A stretch of DNA of 64,000 nucleotides from contig NZ_WBSN01000005.1 of assembly GCF_009299475.1 (NCBI RefSeq), positions 111,102-175,101 on the forward strand, given 5' to 3'. This document shows, piece after piece, positions 44,912 through 52,878 of this stretch. Position numbers and translations under genes: made by a program. The first letter of the stretch is position 1; every line of letters starts with the position of its first letter. The notes under the pieces were generated by a model. It was not told where the DNA came from, did no database searches, and saw nothing but the letters and a program-made list of their open reading frames with translations. The DNA comes from Bifidobacterium avesanii (GTDB lineage: Bacteria > Actinomycetota > Actinomycetes > Actinomycetales > Bifidobacteriaceae).

Positions 44912-45451
44912 ATGACTACCGTTATTATGCACACCTCCGAAGGTGACATCAAGATCAACCTGTTCGACGAGCAGGCCCCCGAGACCGTGAAGAACTTCGT
45001 GGGCCTGGCCACCGGCTCCAAGGAGTGGACCGACCCGCTCACCGGCGAGAAGAGCCACGAGCCGTTCTACAACGGCCTGACCTTCCACCGCATCATCAAG
45101 GACTTCATGATCCAGGGCGGCTGCCCGCTCGGCAACGGCACCGGCGGCCCCGGCTACACCTTCGACGACGAGATCGACCCGTCCCTCACGTTCGACAAGC
45201 CGTACCTGCTGGCCATGGCGAACGCCGGCCTGCGCCGCAACCCGTTCACCGGCGAGGTGCACGGCACCAACGGCTCCCAGTTCTTCATCACCACCGTGCC
45301 GACCACGTGGCTCAACGGCCACCACACGATCTTCGGCGAGGTCGCCGACGACGAGTCCAAGGCCGTGGTGGACAAGCTCGAGGCGCTGCCGACCGACCGT
45401 TCCGACGCGCCGCTCGAGCCCGCGATGATCGAGACCGTCGAGGTGCTCTGA
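44912..45451 (+). CDS. Cyclophilin-type peptidyl-prolyl cis-trans isomerase
   Basis: A cytoplasmic protein-folding enzyme. The cyclophilin signature FYNGLTFHRIIKDFMIQGG (about 51-69) includes the catalytic Arg, and GTNGSQFFITT follows at about 118. 179 aa, no signal peptide. A terminator follows directly, so it is monocistronic. Confidence 0.95.
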   Translation: MTTVIMHTSEGDIKINLFDEQAPETVKNFVGLATGSKEWTDPLTGEKSHEPFYNGLTFHRIIKDFMIQGGCPLGNGTGGPGYTFDDEIDPSLTFDKPYLLAMANAGLRRNPFTGEVHGTNGSQFFITTVPTTWLNGHHTIFGEVADDESKAVVDKLEALPTDRSDAPLEPAMIETVEVL

Positions 45452-45464
45452 CCTTCCCGCTTCC

Positions 45465-45500
45465 GGCCCCTTCCGGCCTTTCGCCGGTGAAGGGGCCTTT
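45465..45500 (+). terminator. Terminator after the cyclophilin gene
   Basis: GGCCCCTTC (45465-45473) pairs with GAAGGGGCC (45489-45497), with an inner CGGC/GCCG stem, and is followed by TTTCTG. Confidence 0.85.
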
Positions 45501-45559
45501 CTGTACCCGCCATGCAAACCGCACGCAACCGCACGCACAACTCGCAAAGGAGCGCATCC

Positions 45560-46576
45560 ATGCCCAACACGTCCCATTCCCAAGTCAACGTGGCCATTCT
45601 CGGCGCCGGCCGCATCGCGCACGCCATGGCGGACACGCTGGTGAAGATGGCGGCCGACCCCCGCTACGCCGATCTGGTGGCCCCGTACGCGGTGGCCGCG
45701 CGCGACGGCGACCGGGCCCGCGCGTTCGCCGACCAATACGGCTTCCCCGTGTCCCACGGCTCGTACGAGGAGCTCGTGGCCGACCCGAACGTCGATCTGG
45801 TGTACATCGCCACGCCGCACAGCCTGCACGCCGAGCAGGCGAAGCTGTGCATCGGGGCGGGCAAGGCCACGCTCGTGGAGAAGTCGTTCACGGCGAACGA
45901 GGCGCAGGCGCGCGAGGTGCTCGCCGAAGCCGAGCGGGCCGGCGTGCTGTGCACCGAGGCGATCTGGACGCGCTACATGCCCTCGCGCGCGATGATCGAC
46001 GAGATCGTCGACGCCGGGCTCATCGGCGAGCTCAGGTCCGTGTCCGCGGACCTGAGCTACGTGACCACCGGCAAGGCGCGCATGACCGATCCGGCGCTGG
46101 CGGGCGGCGCGCTGCTCGACGTGGGCGTCTATCCGCTGAACTTCATCGACATGGTGCTGCGCGGGCGCGAACCGGAGCGCATCGTAACCTCCTGCGCACT
46201 GTATCCGACGGGCGTGGACGAGCAGAATGCGACCACGCTGTACTACGCGGGCAACGTGATGGCGTCGGCCACGAGCTCCATGTCTTGCGTGGGCGACCGG
46301 TTCGGCGTAATCCGCGGCACCGAGGGCTACGTGGTGTGCGAGAACATCAACAACGTGCGGCGCGTCGTCGTGTTCGGACGCGACCACAAGCCGATTGTGA
46401 GCCGCGAGGTGCCCGAGCAGCTCACCGGCTACGAGTACGAGGTGGCGGCGGCCGCGCACGCGCTCGTCGACGGGCGCACCGAATGCGCGGAGATGCCACA
46501 TGCGGACACGCTGCGCATCATGGCGTTCATGGACCGCATCCGCGCCGACTGGGGGCTGCGGTTCCCGTTCGAGTGA
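45560..46576 (+). CDS. Gfo/Idh/MocA-family oxidoreductase
   Basis: An NAD(P)-dependent dehydrogenase probably acting on a sugar or cyclitol. It has the Rossmann loop ILGAGRIAHAM (about 13-23), YIATPHSLHAEQA and the conserved VEKSFTANEAQA with the family Lys. It is 338 aa, with GGALLDVGVYPL near residue 190, as in dihydrodiol dehydrogenase-like members. AAAGGAG lies 7 nt before the ATG at 45560. No substrate can be assigned. Confidence 0.88.
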   Translation: MPNTSHSQVNVAILGAGRIAHAMADTLVKMAADPRYADLVAPYAVAARDGDRARAFADQYGFPVSHGSYEELVADPNVDLVYIATPHSLHAEQAKLCIGAGKATLVEKSFTANEAQAREVLAEAERAGVLCTEAIWTRYMPSRAMIDEIVDAGLIGELRSVSADLSYVTTGKARMTDPALAGGALLDVGVYPLNFIDMVLRGREPERIVTSCALYPTGVDEQNATTLYYAGNVMASATSSMSCVGDRFGVIRGTEGYVVCENINNVRRVVVFGRDHKPIVSREVPEQLTGYEYEVAAAAHALVDGRTECAEMPHADTLRIMAFMDRIRADWGLRFPFE

Positions 46577-46682
46577 GTTTTCGCTCGGCGTGACGCCGCG
46601 CGGGCGGTCGCGCTCGGGCACGGTCGGACACGGTCGAGCGCACCCGAGCGCGGCCCAGCGCGATCAAACCCGCTGCCCGCCG

Positions 46683-47669
46683 CTATCTGCGGCGGTTGCG
46701 CAGGGGCCGGCCGGCAACGTAGTTGGCCACGTTCTCCAGCGCGATTTCGATGACCCGCCCCTCGGTGGCCTCAAGGTGCATGCCGCCGGCCACGTGCGGG
46801 GTGATGAGGCACCGCTCCTCGCGCCACAGCGGGTGGTCGGCCGGCAGCGGTTCGGGTTCGGTCACGTCGATGCCCGCTCCCCCAAGACGCCCGCTGCGCA
46901 GGGCCTCGAGCAGCGCGTCCGGGTCGATGGCGTCGCCGCGCCCGGCGTTGAGCAGGATCGCGCCCGGCTTCATGAGCGCCAGGCGCTCCGCGTTGATGAG
47001 GTGATGCGTCTGCGGCGTGGATGGCACGATCGAGACCACCACGTCGGCGGCCGGCAGCAGCGCGTCCAGCTCGTCGAGCCCGTGCATGGCGGCGAAGCCC
47101 GGTGCGGACTGCCCGGCGTGGCGGCGAACGCCGATCACGTGCGCGCCCACGCCCGAGGCGAGCCGCGCGAAGTGCGAACCGATGTCGCCCGCGCCGATCA
47201 CCAGCACGGTCGCGCCCACCGGACTCAGCGCGCGTCCCAGATCACGCCATTCGCCGCGCGACTGCTGGTCGCGGTATTGGGGCAGATGTCGCATGAGCGC
47301 CCACATCAACGCGAACAGATGCTCGGACACGCTCTGCCCATAGGCGCCGGATGCGCTGGTCACCATCACGCCGTCCGGCAGCGCGCCTTCGGCCGTGTAT
47401 TTGTCGACTCCTGCGGACCATGTCTGCACCCATTCGAGGCGCGGGTACTGCGGGGCGTCGCCGGCCGGGAAGTTGCCGATCACCGCGCTCGCCCGAGCGC
47501 GCAGCTCCCGCGGCACCACGGCGGTCCACGTCATCGAGCCGCGCTGTTCGGGCACGCCGACGAATTCCTGCGGCACGCCGGCCGCCGCCTCGCGGAACCG
47601 TTCGCGTTCCGCTTCGGTCAGCGGCAGGCAGTTGACGATCAGCCGGTCAGCGTTCTCCTTATGCTCCAT
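46683..47669 (-). CDS. D-isomer-specific 2-hydroxyacid dehydrogenase
   Basis: Reduces 2-keto acids to D-hydroxy acids or acts as a related dehydrogenase. VLVIGAGDIGSHFARL binds NAD(P), and the catalytic Arg, Glu and His sit in NAGRGDAID, DVTEPEPLP and TPHVAGGM. The protein is 328 aa. Two adjacent ATGs (47672 and 47669) follow AAGGAG; the second has the better spacing of 6 nt. The N-terminal part resembles the phosphoglycerate dehydrogenase-like group of unknown substrate. Confidence 0.87.
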   Translation of the reverse strand: MEHKENADRLIVNCLPLTEAERERFREAAAGVPQEFVGVPEQRGSMTWTAVVPRELRARASAVIGNFPAGDAPQYPRLEWVQTWSAGVDKYTAEGALPDGVMVTSASGAYGQSVSEHLFALMWALMRHLPQYRDQQSRGEWRDLGRALSPVGATVLVIGAGDIGSHFARLASGVGAHVIGVRRHAGQSAPGFAAMHGLDELDALLPAADVVVSIVPSTPQTHHLINAERLALMKPGAILLNAGRGDAIDPDALLEALRSGRLGGAGIDVTEPEPLPADHPLWREERCLITPHVAGGMHLEATEGRVIEIALENVANYVAGRPLRNRRR

Positions 47670-47900
47670 CATGCGCTCCTTGCATTCCATGAACTTTCCG
47701 TTCCCCGCGCCCTTGCCGCAGCCCTTGCGACGACCTTCGGCCGGCTAACCCGCTGTCCGAGGGCAGATTCGTTCCCATGCGGACATCCACTCGCCGTTCC
47801 CAGGGCACCGCGAACAATGCGCGACGCCATTATCCAAACCAACAACCGCGGTATTTCGCGGTTTTTCCATCCATCATATGGCGGATGCCGTCCGCAAGGT

Positions 47901-47956
47901 GCCCTCGGAAGGGCAAGTGGATGTCCGCAACCCCGTAAATCCGCCCTCGGAAGGGC
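47901..47956. repeat. Twin GCCCTCGGAAGGGC hairpins, 42 bp apart
   Basis: GCCCTCGGAAGGGC occurs at 47901-47914 and 47943-47956, each followed by a RAGTGG word, so the whole forms a direct repeat of small hairpins. They lie just past the aminotransferase stop and may act as its terminators, although no T-run follows. Confidence 0.6.
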
Positions 47957-47971
47957 GAGTGGGATTGCCCG

Positions 47972-49186
47972 TCAGCCCAGCTTGGCCACGAATGCGCCGA
48001 GCCGGTCGATGCCCTCGCTCAGCGCCTCGCGCGAGGCCGCGTAGCTCAGGCGCACGTGCGTGTCCGCGGTGGCGGCGCCGAAATCGCGCCCCGGCGTCAG
48101 GGCCACATGGGCTTCGTCCAGCGCGCGCTCGCAGAAGGTCCACGCGTCCAGCCCGGTCGACTCCACGGAGAAGTACGCATAGAACGCGCCGTTGGGCTCC
48201 ACGTCCACCGGCAGGCCGATGCGCTTCAGCCCGTCGACCACCAGCCGGCGACGGCCCAGCAGCTCCTGCCGGCGTTCCTCGCACACGGCGAGGGTCTCGG
48301 GCGTGAAGCAGGCGAGCGCCGCGTACTGGGTGGGCGTGTGCGCGCACAGGAAGTAGTTGGTGGCGAGATCGTCCACCTCGTGCAGCATGTATTCGGGCAG
48401 CACGGCCCAGCCGAGGCGCCAGCCGGTCATGCCGAAGAACTTGGAGAAGCTGTTGAGCGTGATGGCGTCCGGGTCTGCGGCGAGCACGGTCTTGACCTCG
48501 GAGCCGTCCGGTTCGCGGTCGGCGAGGTCCAGATACGTCTCGTCCACGATGCGCCAGGCCGCGCGCTCGCGGGCGAGGTCGCAGATGCCCTTGAGCGTGT
48601 CGAACGCGATGGTGGTGCCGGTCGGGTTGGACGGCGAGGTGATCATCACGGCCTTGGTGCGCTCCGACCAGTGCGCGTCCACGCTTTCGGGCGTCAGATG
48701 GAAGCGCGTGGCGGCACTGGTGGGCACGTCCACGACCTTGCCGCCGAACGACTTCACGAGTTCGCGGTTGCACGGGTAGGAGGGGTCGGCCACGATGACC
48801 TCGTCGCCCGGATCCACGGTGGCTGCCACGGACAGCAGCAGCGCGGTGGAGCCTCCGGCGGTGATGATGATGCGTTTGGGGTCCACGTCCACGCCGTGCC
48901 GGTCGTGGTAGAACCCGGCGATGGCCTCCCTCAGCTGCGGCAGGCCGAACGCGGCGGTGTACGGCAGCGGGCGGCCGTCGTACAGCTCCCACATGGCGTC
49001 GCGTACGGCCGGCGGGGCGCCGAAGTCCGGCTCCCCCAGGGACAGTTTGACCACATCGACGCCGTCCGCGATCATCTTGTCGGCCTTCTCGCCGAACACC
49101 ATGGCACGGAACGGTTCGGATTCGACCGCACGGCGCGACATGGCGGGGCGGCGGGACGCGGGCGCGGACTTCGCTGATTCATTCAT
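47972..49186 (-). CDS. Class I/II pyridoxal-phosphate aminotransferase
   Basis: A fold-type I aminotransferase of the aspartate/aromatic type. The PLP lysine is K249 in LNSFSKFFGMTGWRLGW. SNPTGTT (about 186-192) and the C-terminal HVRLSY Arg, which binds the substrate carboxylate, are present, as is PYTAAFGLPQLREAIA. The ATG at 49186 is my choice; GAGG is only 1 nt away and an ATG at 49216 also exists, so the first 15 or so residues are uncertain. Amino-donor specificity is not readable. Confidence 0.88.
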   Translation of the reverse strand: MNESAKSAPASRRPAMSRRAVESEPFRAMVFGEKADKMIADGVDVVKLSLGEPDFGAPPAVRDAMWELYDGRPLPYTAAFGLPQLREAIAGFYHDRHGVDVDPKRIIITAGGSTALLLSVAATVDPGDEVIVADPSYPCNRELVKSFGGKVVDVPTSAATRFHLTPESVDAHWSERTKAVMITSPSNPTGTTIAFDTLKGICDLARERAAWRIVDETYLDLADREPDGSEVKTVLAADPDAITLNSFSKFFGMTGWRLGWAVLPEYMLHEVDDLATNYFLCAHTPTQYAALACFTPETLAVCEERRQELLGRRRLVVDGLKRIGLPVDVEPNGAFYAYFSVESTGLDAWTFCERALDEAHVALTPGRDFGAATADTHVRLSYAASREALSEGIDRLGAFVAKLG

Positions 49187-49285
49187 GCCTCGAGTTGTAT
49201 CCGCCGCGGGAGACATCGGGGGCCCTTTGCCGCGGCCCGTTCCACCATGCGGCGCGCGCGGTCCGCATCCGGCGCCGTTTGGGCG

Positions 49286-49864
49286 CTACTTGATGCGTTT
49301 GACGCGTTCGCCCCTGACCAAGTAGGCACGCTTGGCCATGTCGATCATCGGCTGGTCGTACAGGGCGTCGGTGTAGAACTCGTCCACCTGCGTATTGGGG
49401 CCGAGCACCTGACGCAGGCGGATGCGCTTGTTGTCGCCGAAGTTGAGCCATGTGAGCTCGTTGGTGCGCGTGTCGATTTCGGACGCGATGCACGTGCGCA
49501 CACCGAGTCTGCGGCATGCCTCTTCCACGATCACGTCGAAGGACGCGGTGAGCACCACGTCGTCGGGACGCGGCGTGTACCACGCCTTCATGCGGTGGAT
49601 GTTGCGGTCCCAGTACTCCTCCACGAGACCGCGCACGTCGGTGTCCGGAATGGCGTCGAGCGCGTTGAGGTAGCGCCGGCCCACCTTCGCGATGGCGATC
49701 TCGAGATGGTCGAGGCTGGCGCGGTTGAGCTTGTAGTCGATGGCGTTGCGCAGCACCGGCGGCATGACGGCGAGGACCTTGGGGTAGCGCCGCGCCGTGA
49801 ACAGATAGAAGTCGAACAGGCTTTCGCCGCGATACACGGTTCCGTCGAAATCCACCACGCGCAC
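49286..49864 (-). CDS. HAD-IB family phosphatase (SerB-like)
   Basis: A 192-aa phosphatase-fold protein of the subfamily IB that includes phosphoserine phosphatases. The DxD motif is VVDFDGTVYRGES (D5 and D7), motif II is LTASFDVIVEEAC, and the C-terminal DALYDQPMIDMAKRAYLV gives the final acidic pair. The GTG start at 49864 has AAGGAGG 6 nt upstream. The frame is open much further upstream, but that DNA is repeat-rich and non-coding. The substrate is unknown. Confidence 0.85.
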   Translation of the reverse strand: MRVVDFDGTVYRGESLFDFYLFTARRYPKVLAVMPPVLRNAIDYKLNRASLDHLEIAIAKVGRRYLNALDAIPDTDVRGLVEEYWDRNIHRMKAWYTPRPDDVVLTASFDVIVEEACRRLGVRTCIASEIDTRTNELTWLNFGDNKRIRLRQVLGPNTQVDEFYTDALYDQPMIDMAKRAYLVRGERVKRIK

Positions 49865-50430
49865 CGTCGTCCTCCTTGGGCCGTTCGTTCTGTCGTCCGT
49901 TTTCTTCCAGCAAGCACCATAGCATCGTTCGACTTGGGCGGATCCAAGATACTGTTGACAGCCGCCAAACCGCATGACGACCGTCACAAAACCATCACAT
50001 TTTCGGGGTTCGGCGCGCACATACTGCTTGCACATGCATACGCACACACTTCCACACGCATACGCGCTCGCACTCGCATGCACACACATACGCCCACGCA
50101 TGCATCCGCCCACATGCACGCGGGCCGCCTGCATGCAATGCCTCTTCCCTTGCTCATTGGCGTCACGAGAAGCTGCAGTCGCTCCGCGACACTGGCTGTT
50201 GTCTCCTCCTCGCCCATTGGCGTCACTTTCGTATACGCGCATACAAAACGCGCAGCGAAACCGCCGCTTCAACGTCACCTCTGTATACGCGTATACAAAA
50301 CATGCGGTAAAGCCGCTCTCCCAACGCCGTTTTTGTATACACGTATACAGAAAATGCGATATGGGTGCCTCTTCGGAGTCACTTTCGTATACGCGTATAC
50401 AAAACGTGAGACGGAGCCTGTCTCGCGGCG
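49865..50430. other. 566-bp intergenic region with CA-rich tract and 52-bp array
   Basis: No gene is supported. From about 50028 to 50125 the sequence is a degenerate CA/GCAT microsatellite (repeated CACACGCATACGC-like words). CATTGGCGTCAC occurs at 50155 and again at 50215. From 50231 the second 52-bp array begins and continues into vsr. Confidence 0.7.
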
Positions 50431-50452
50431 TCATTTCCGTATACGCGCATGC
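50231..50452. repeat. Tandem array 2: five GTATACGCGTATAC palindromes at exact 52-bp steps
   Basis: Palindromes start at 50231, 50283, 50335, 50387 and 50439. The best copies read GTATACGCGTATACAAAA, preceded by TTTCT, TTTTT or TTTCC-like bases. The last copy lies inside the vsr coding region and the vsr stop codon (50431-50433) lies in its leader. Period and palindrome type match array 1 at 42586-43053, so I consider both one family. Confidence 0.88.
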
Positions 50453-51216
50453 GCGTTCGACGACGTATTCGAAGCCGCGGGATCCATGTTCGCGTTCGCG
50501 CCCATGTTCGCCGCGTCCGGAGCCGTGTTGGAGTCCGCGTCCGCCGCCGCGTCCACGCACGTTGCGGCATTCGCAGTCGCCGCAGTCGCATCCATGTCCG
50601 CAGCTGTCGCCGCATCCGCATCCTCCGCAGCCGCGCACATTTCCAACGACGGCTCGGCACCGGCCCCGGCACCATTTCCACGCCCGCCGTCATCCCCGCG
50701 CCCGGCATCGGCGTCGTCTCCGAACCTAGCACCGGCACCGCTCCTGCTCTCGGCCCCGGCACCAGCACCGCTCCCGGCCCCGGTGATTTCATCGTAAAGC
50801 CGCTCGAGCCGCCGCTCGCGGGTGGCCTTGGCGAGCTCGCACTCCCACACGGTGATGACCCGCCAGCCCATGGCCTCCAACGCCGCATGCTGGGCCTTGT
50901 CGCGCTCGCGGTTGCGCAGGAGCTTGGCGGTCCAGAACTCCACGTTGGACTTGGGCATGGAGTGCTTGGCGCAGCCGGGGTGCATGTGCCAGAAGCAGCC
51001 GTTGACGAACACGATCGTATGCCAGCGCGGCAGCACCACGTCCGGGCGCCCGGGATAGCGCTTGTCGTTCTTGCGGAAGCGCAGGCCGCGCGCGAACAGG
51101 TACCGGCGCACCAGCACCTCGATGGTCGTGTTGGCGCTGCGGATGCGCGACATGGTGTAGCTGCGGGTGCCGCGCGCGTACTTCGACGGCCCGCTCCCCG
51201 ACTTCGGTTTGGTCAC
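50431..51216 (-). CDS. vsr: Very short patch repair endonuclease (Vsr) with low-complexity tail
   Basis: Nicks beside T:G mismatches left by deamination of 5-methylcytosine. Residues 1-145 are a complete Vsr domain: SRIRSANTTIEVLVRRYLFA, D59 (GRPDVVLP), and NGCFWHMHPGC with H77 and H79, then MGWRVITVWECEL. Residues 146-261 are unlike any Vsr: Gly/Ala/Ser-rich, then repeats of Asp, Ala, Asn and Thr, ending in codons of the 52-bp array. The start is a GTG at 51216 with AGGA 7 nt before. No Dcm-like methyltransferase is in the window. Confidence 0.88.
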   Translation of the reverse strand: MTKPKSGSGPSKYARGTRSYTMSRIRSANTTIEVLVRRYLFARGLRFRKNDKRYPGRPDVVLPRWHTIVFVNGCFWHMHPGCAKHSMPKSNVEFWTAKLLRNRERDKAQHAALEAMGWRVITVWECELAKATRERRLERLYDEITGAGSGAGAGAESRSGAGARFGDDADAGRGDDGGRGNGAGAGAEPSLEMCAAAEDADAATAADMDATAATANAATCVDAAADADSNTAPDAANMGANANMDPAASNTSSNAHARIRK

Positions 51217-51252
51217 GCGTCCATCCTAGTGAGATTACTTCCGGCGAGCCGC

Positions 51253-52791
51253 TCAGCGGACATGAGTCGCACGAGCCGCACGATCCGCACGGGCCGCACG
51301 GGCGGAACGGATGCGGAACGCGACGACGAGGCACGCCCAGCCGGTCGCGCAGATCGCCACCATGACGCCGAACGTCCACATGCCGCCGACCGCCGTGGCG
51401 TGCGCGAATTCCGCAGTGCCCTCGCCGAACCCGCCGGCCACGGCACCCGCCTGTGCCATGGACAGGATGGTGGAGAACAATGCGGTGCCGGCCGCGCCTC
51501 CGAACTGCAGGGCGGTGTTGAACATGGCGTTGCCGTCGGGCGTGAACTCGCGCGGGATTTCGGCGAGTGCGCTGGTCATCACGTTGGGGTTGCCCAGCGC
51601 GTAGAAGAAGCCGAAGATGAAGTAGAATCCGGCGAGCAGGCCCGGCGTCAGATGCAGGGCGAACGCGCACAGCAGCACCGGCCCGATTGTGGCGATCGCC
51701 AGCGCCGAAAGGATCGGCCGGGCCGCGCCGAAGCGGTCGTACAGCCAGCCGCCGACCGGGGCGCACACCGCGCCGATCAGCGCGCCGGGCAGCACGAGCG
51801 CGCCGGCGAGGAAGGCGTCGGTGCCGAGCGCAAGCTGCGCCACGTTGGTGATCACATAGCCGAAGCCGATGCCCACGATGGGCAGCAGCAGGTATTCGAT
51901 CCAGTACAGCAGCACCACCGGGTCGCGCAGGATGCCGAGCCGCAGCAGCGGGGAGAACGAACGGCGGGAGACGAGGCAGAACGCGACGAGCGAGCCGAGC
52001 CCCACCATCAGGCTCACCACGGCGGTCACGGCGGAGACGGCGAACGGCCGGCCGGATACGAGCGCGCTCACGGCGACGCCGCCCTGATTGAGCGCGAGGA
52101 TCATGCCGACGAGCGCGAACACGATGGTCGTCAGCTGGATCGGGTCGAGGTAGGCGTCCTCGGTGGGCGTCTTCTGTTCGATGCATGCCATGCCGATCAC
52201 GGCGGCGACGATGGTGATCGGGATCGCGGCGATGAAGATCGCGCGCCACGGCAGCACGCTGGTGACCGCGCCGCCCACGGTGGGCCCGATGGCCGGGGCC
52301 ACGGTGATGACGAGGGAGCCGACGCCCATGAGCCGGCCGATCTTGCTGCGCGGCGACTGTTCGAGGATGATGTTGACCATGAGCGGCGTGGCGATGCCGG
52401 AGCCGATGCCCTGGATGATGCGCGCGACGATGAGCATGGGGAACGCGGTGGCGACGATCATGATGAACGAGCCGATGATCGCGAGGATCACGGCGGCGGC
52501 GAACAGCGGTTTCAGGCGGAACCGGCGCTTCAGGAACGAGGAGACCGGCATGGTGGCGGCCACGGCGAGCAGATAGATGGTGGTGATCCACTGCACGGTG
52601 GCGGTGTCCACGTGGAATTCGCCCATGAGCTGCGGGAAGAGCACGGTCATGACCGTTTCGGTGAGGATGCCGATGAACGCGAGCGAGCCAACCGCCACGA
52701 TGGCGCCGATGAGCTTGCCGGGGACGCGGTCGTCGCCGGACGCCGGTTGCGCTGACTGCGCGGATTGCATGGACTGTGCCTGTTCGGCCAT
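51253..52791 (-). CDS. MFS drug exporter, DHA2 (14-helix) family
   Basis: A proton-driven multidrug efflux protein of the EmrB/QacA type, 512 aa with about 14 hydrophobic segments. ILTETVMTVLFPQL in helix 1, QWITTIYLLAVAATMP in helix 2, then RIIQGIGSGIATPLMVNIIL (motif B region) and GPTVGGAVTS (motif C) identify the family. The Gln/Ser-rich N-terminus and the arginine-rich C-terminus are cytoplasmic. GAGGTG lies before the ATG. No adjacent regulator is present. Confidence 0.9.
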   Translation of the reverse strand: MAEQAQSMQSAQSAQPASGDDRVPGKLIGAIVAVGSLAFIGILTETVMTVLFPQLMGEFHVDTATVQWITTIYLLAVAATMPVSSFLKRRFRLKPLFAAAVILAIIGSFIMIVATAFPMLIVARIIQGIGSGIATPLMVNIILEQSPRSKIGRLMGVGSLVITVAPAIGPTVGGAVTSVLPWRAIFIAAIPITIVAAVIGMACIEQKTPTEDAYLDPIQLTTIVFALVGMILALNQGGVAVSALVSGRPFAVSAVTAVVSLMVGLGSLVAFCLVSRRSFSPLLRLGILRDPVVLLYWIEYLLLPIVGIGFGYVITNVAQLALGTDAFLAGALVLPGALIGAVCAPVGGWLYDRFGAARPILSALAIATIGPVLLCAFALHLTPGLLAGFYFIFGFFYALGNPNVMTSALAEIPREFTPDGNAMFNTALQFGGAAGTALFSTILSMAQAGAVAGGFGEGTAEFAHATAVGGMWTFGVMVAICATGWACLVVAFRIRSARAARADRAARATHVR

Positions 52792-52878
52792 GGTTCACCT
52801 CATCTGATTCGGGGTTACGTGCGGAAAAGTGGAATATGAGGCTTGCCAGCCGGCGCGGGGCCACGGATCAGTGTAGCA

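Noticed and set aside
49865..50638. N-terminal extension of the HAD-IB phosphatase (open frame to 50638)
   Set aside because: The upstream part reads through the CA-rich tract and the 52-bp array. The GTG at 49864 has a strong AAGGAGG, and the family fold starts there.
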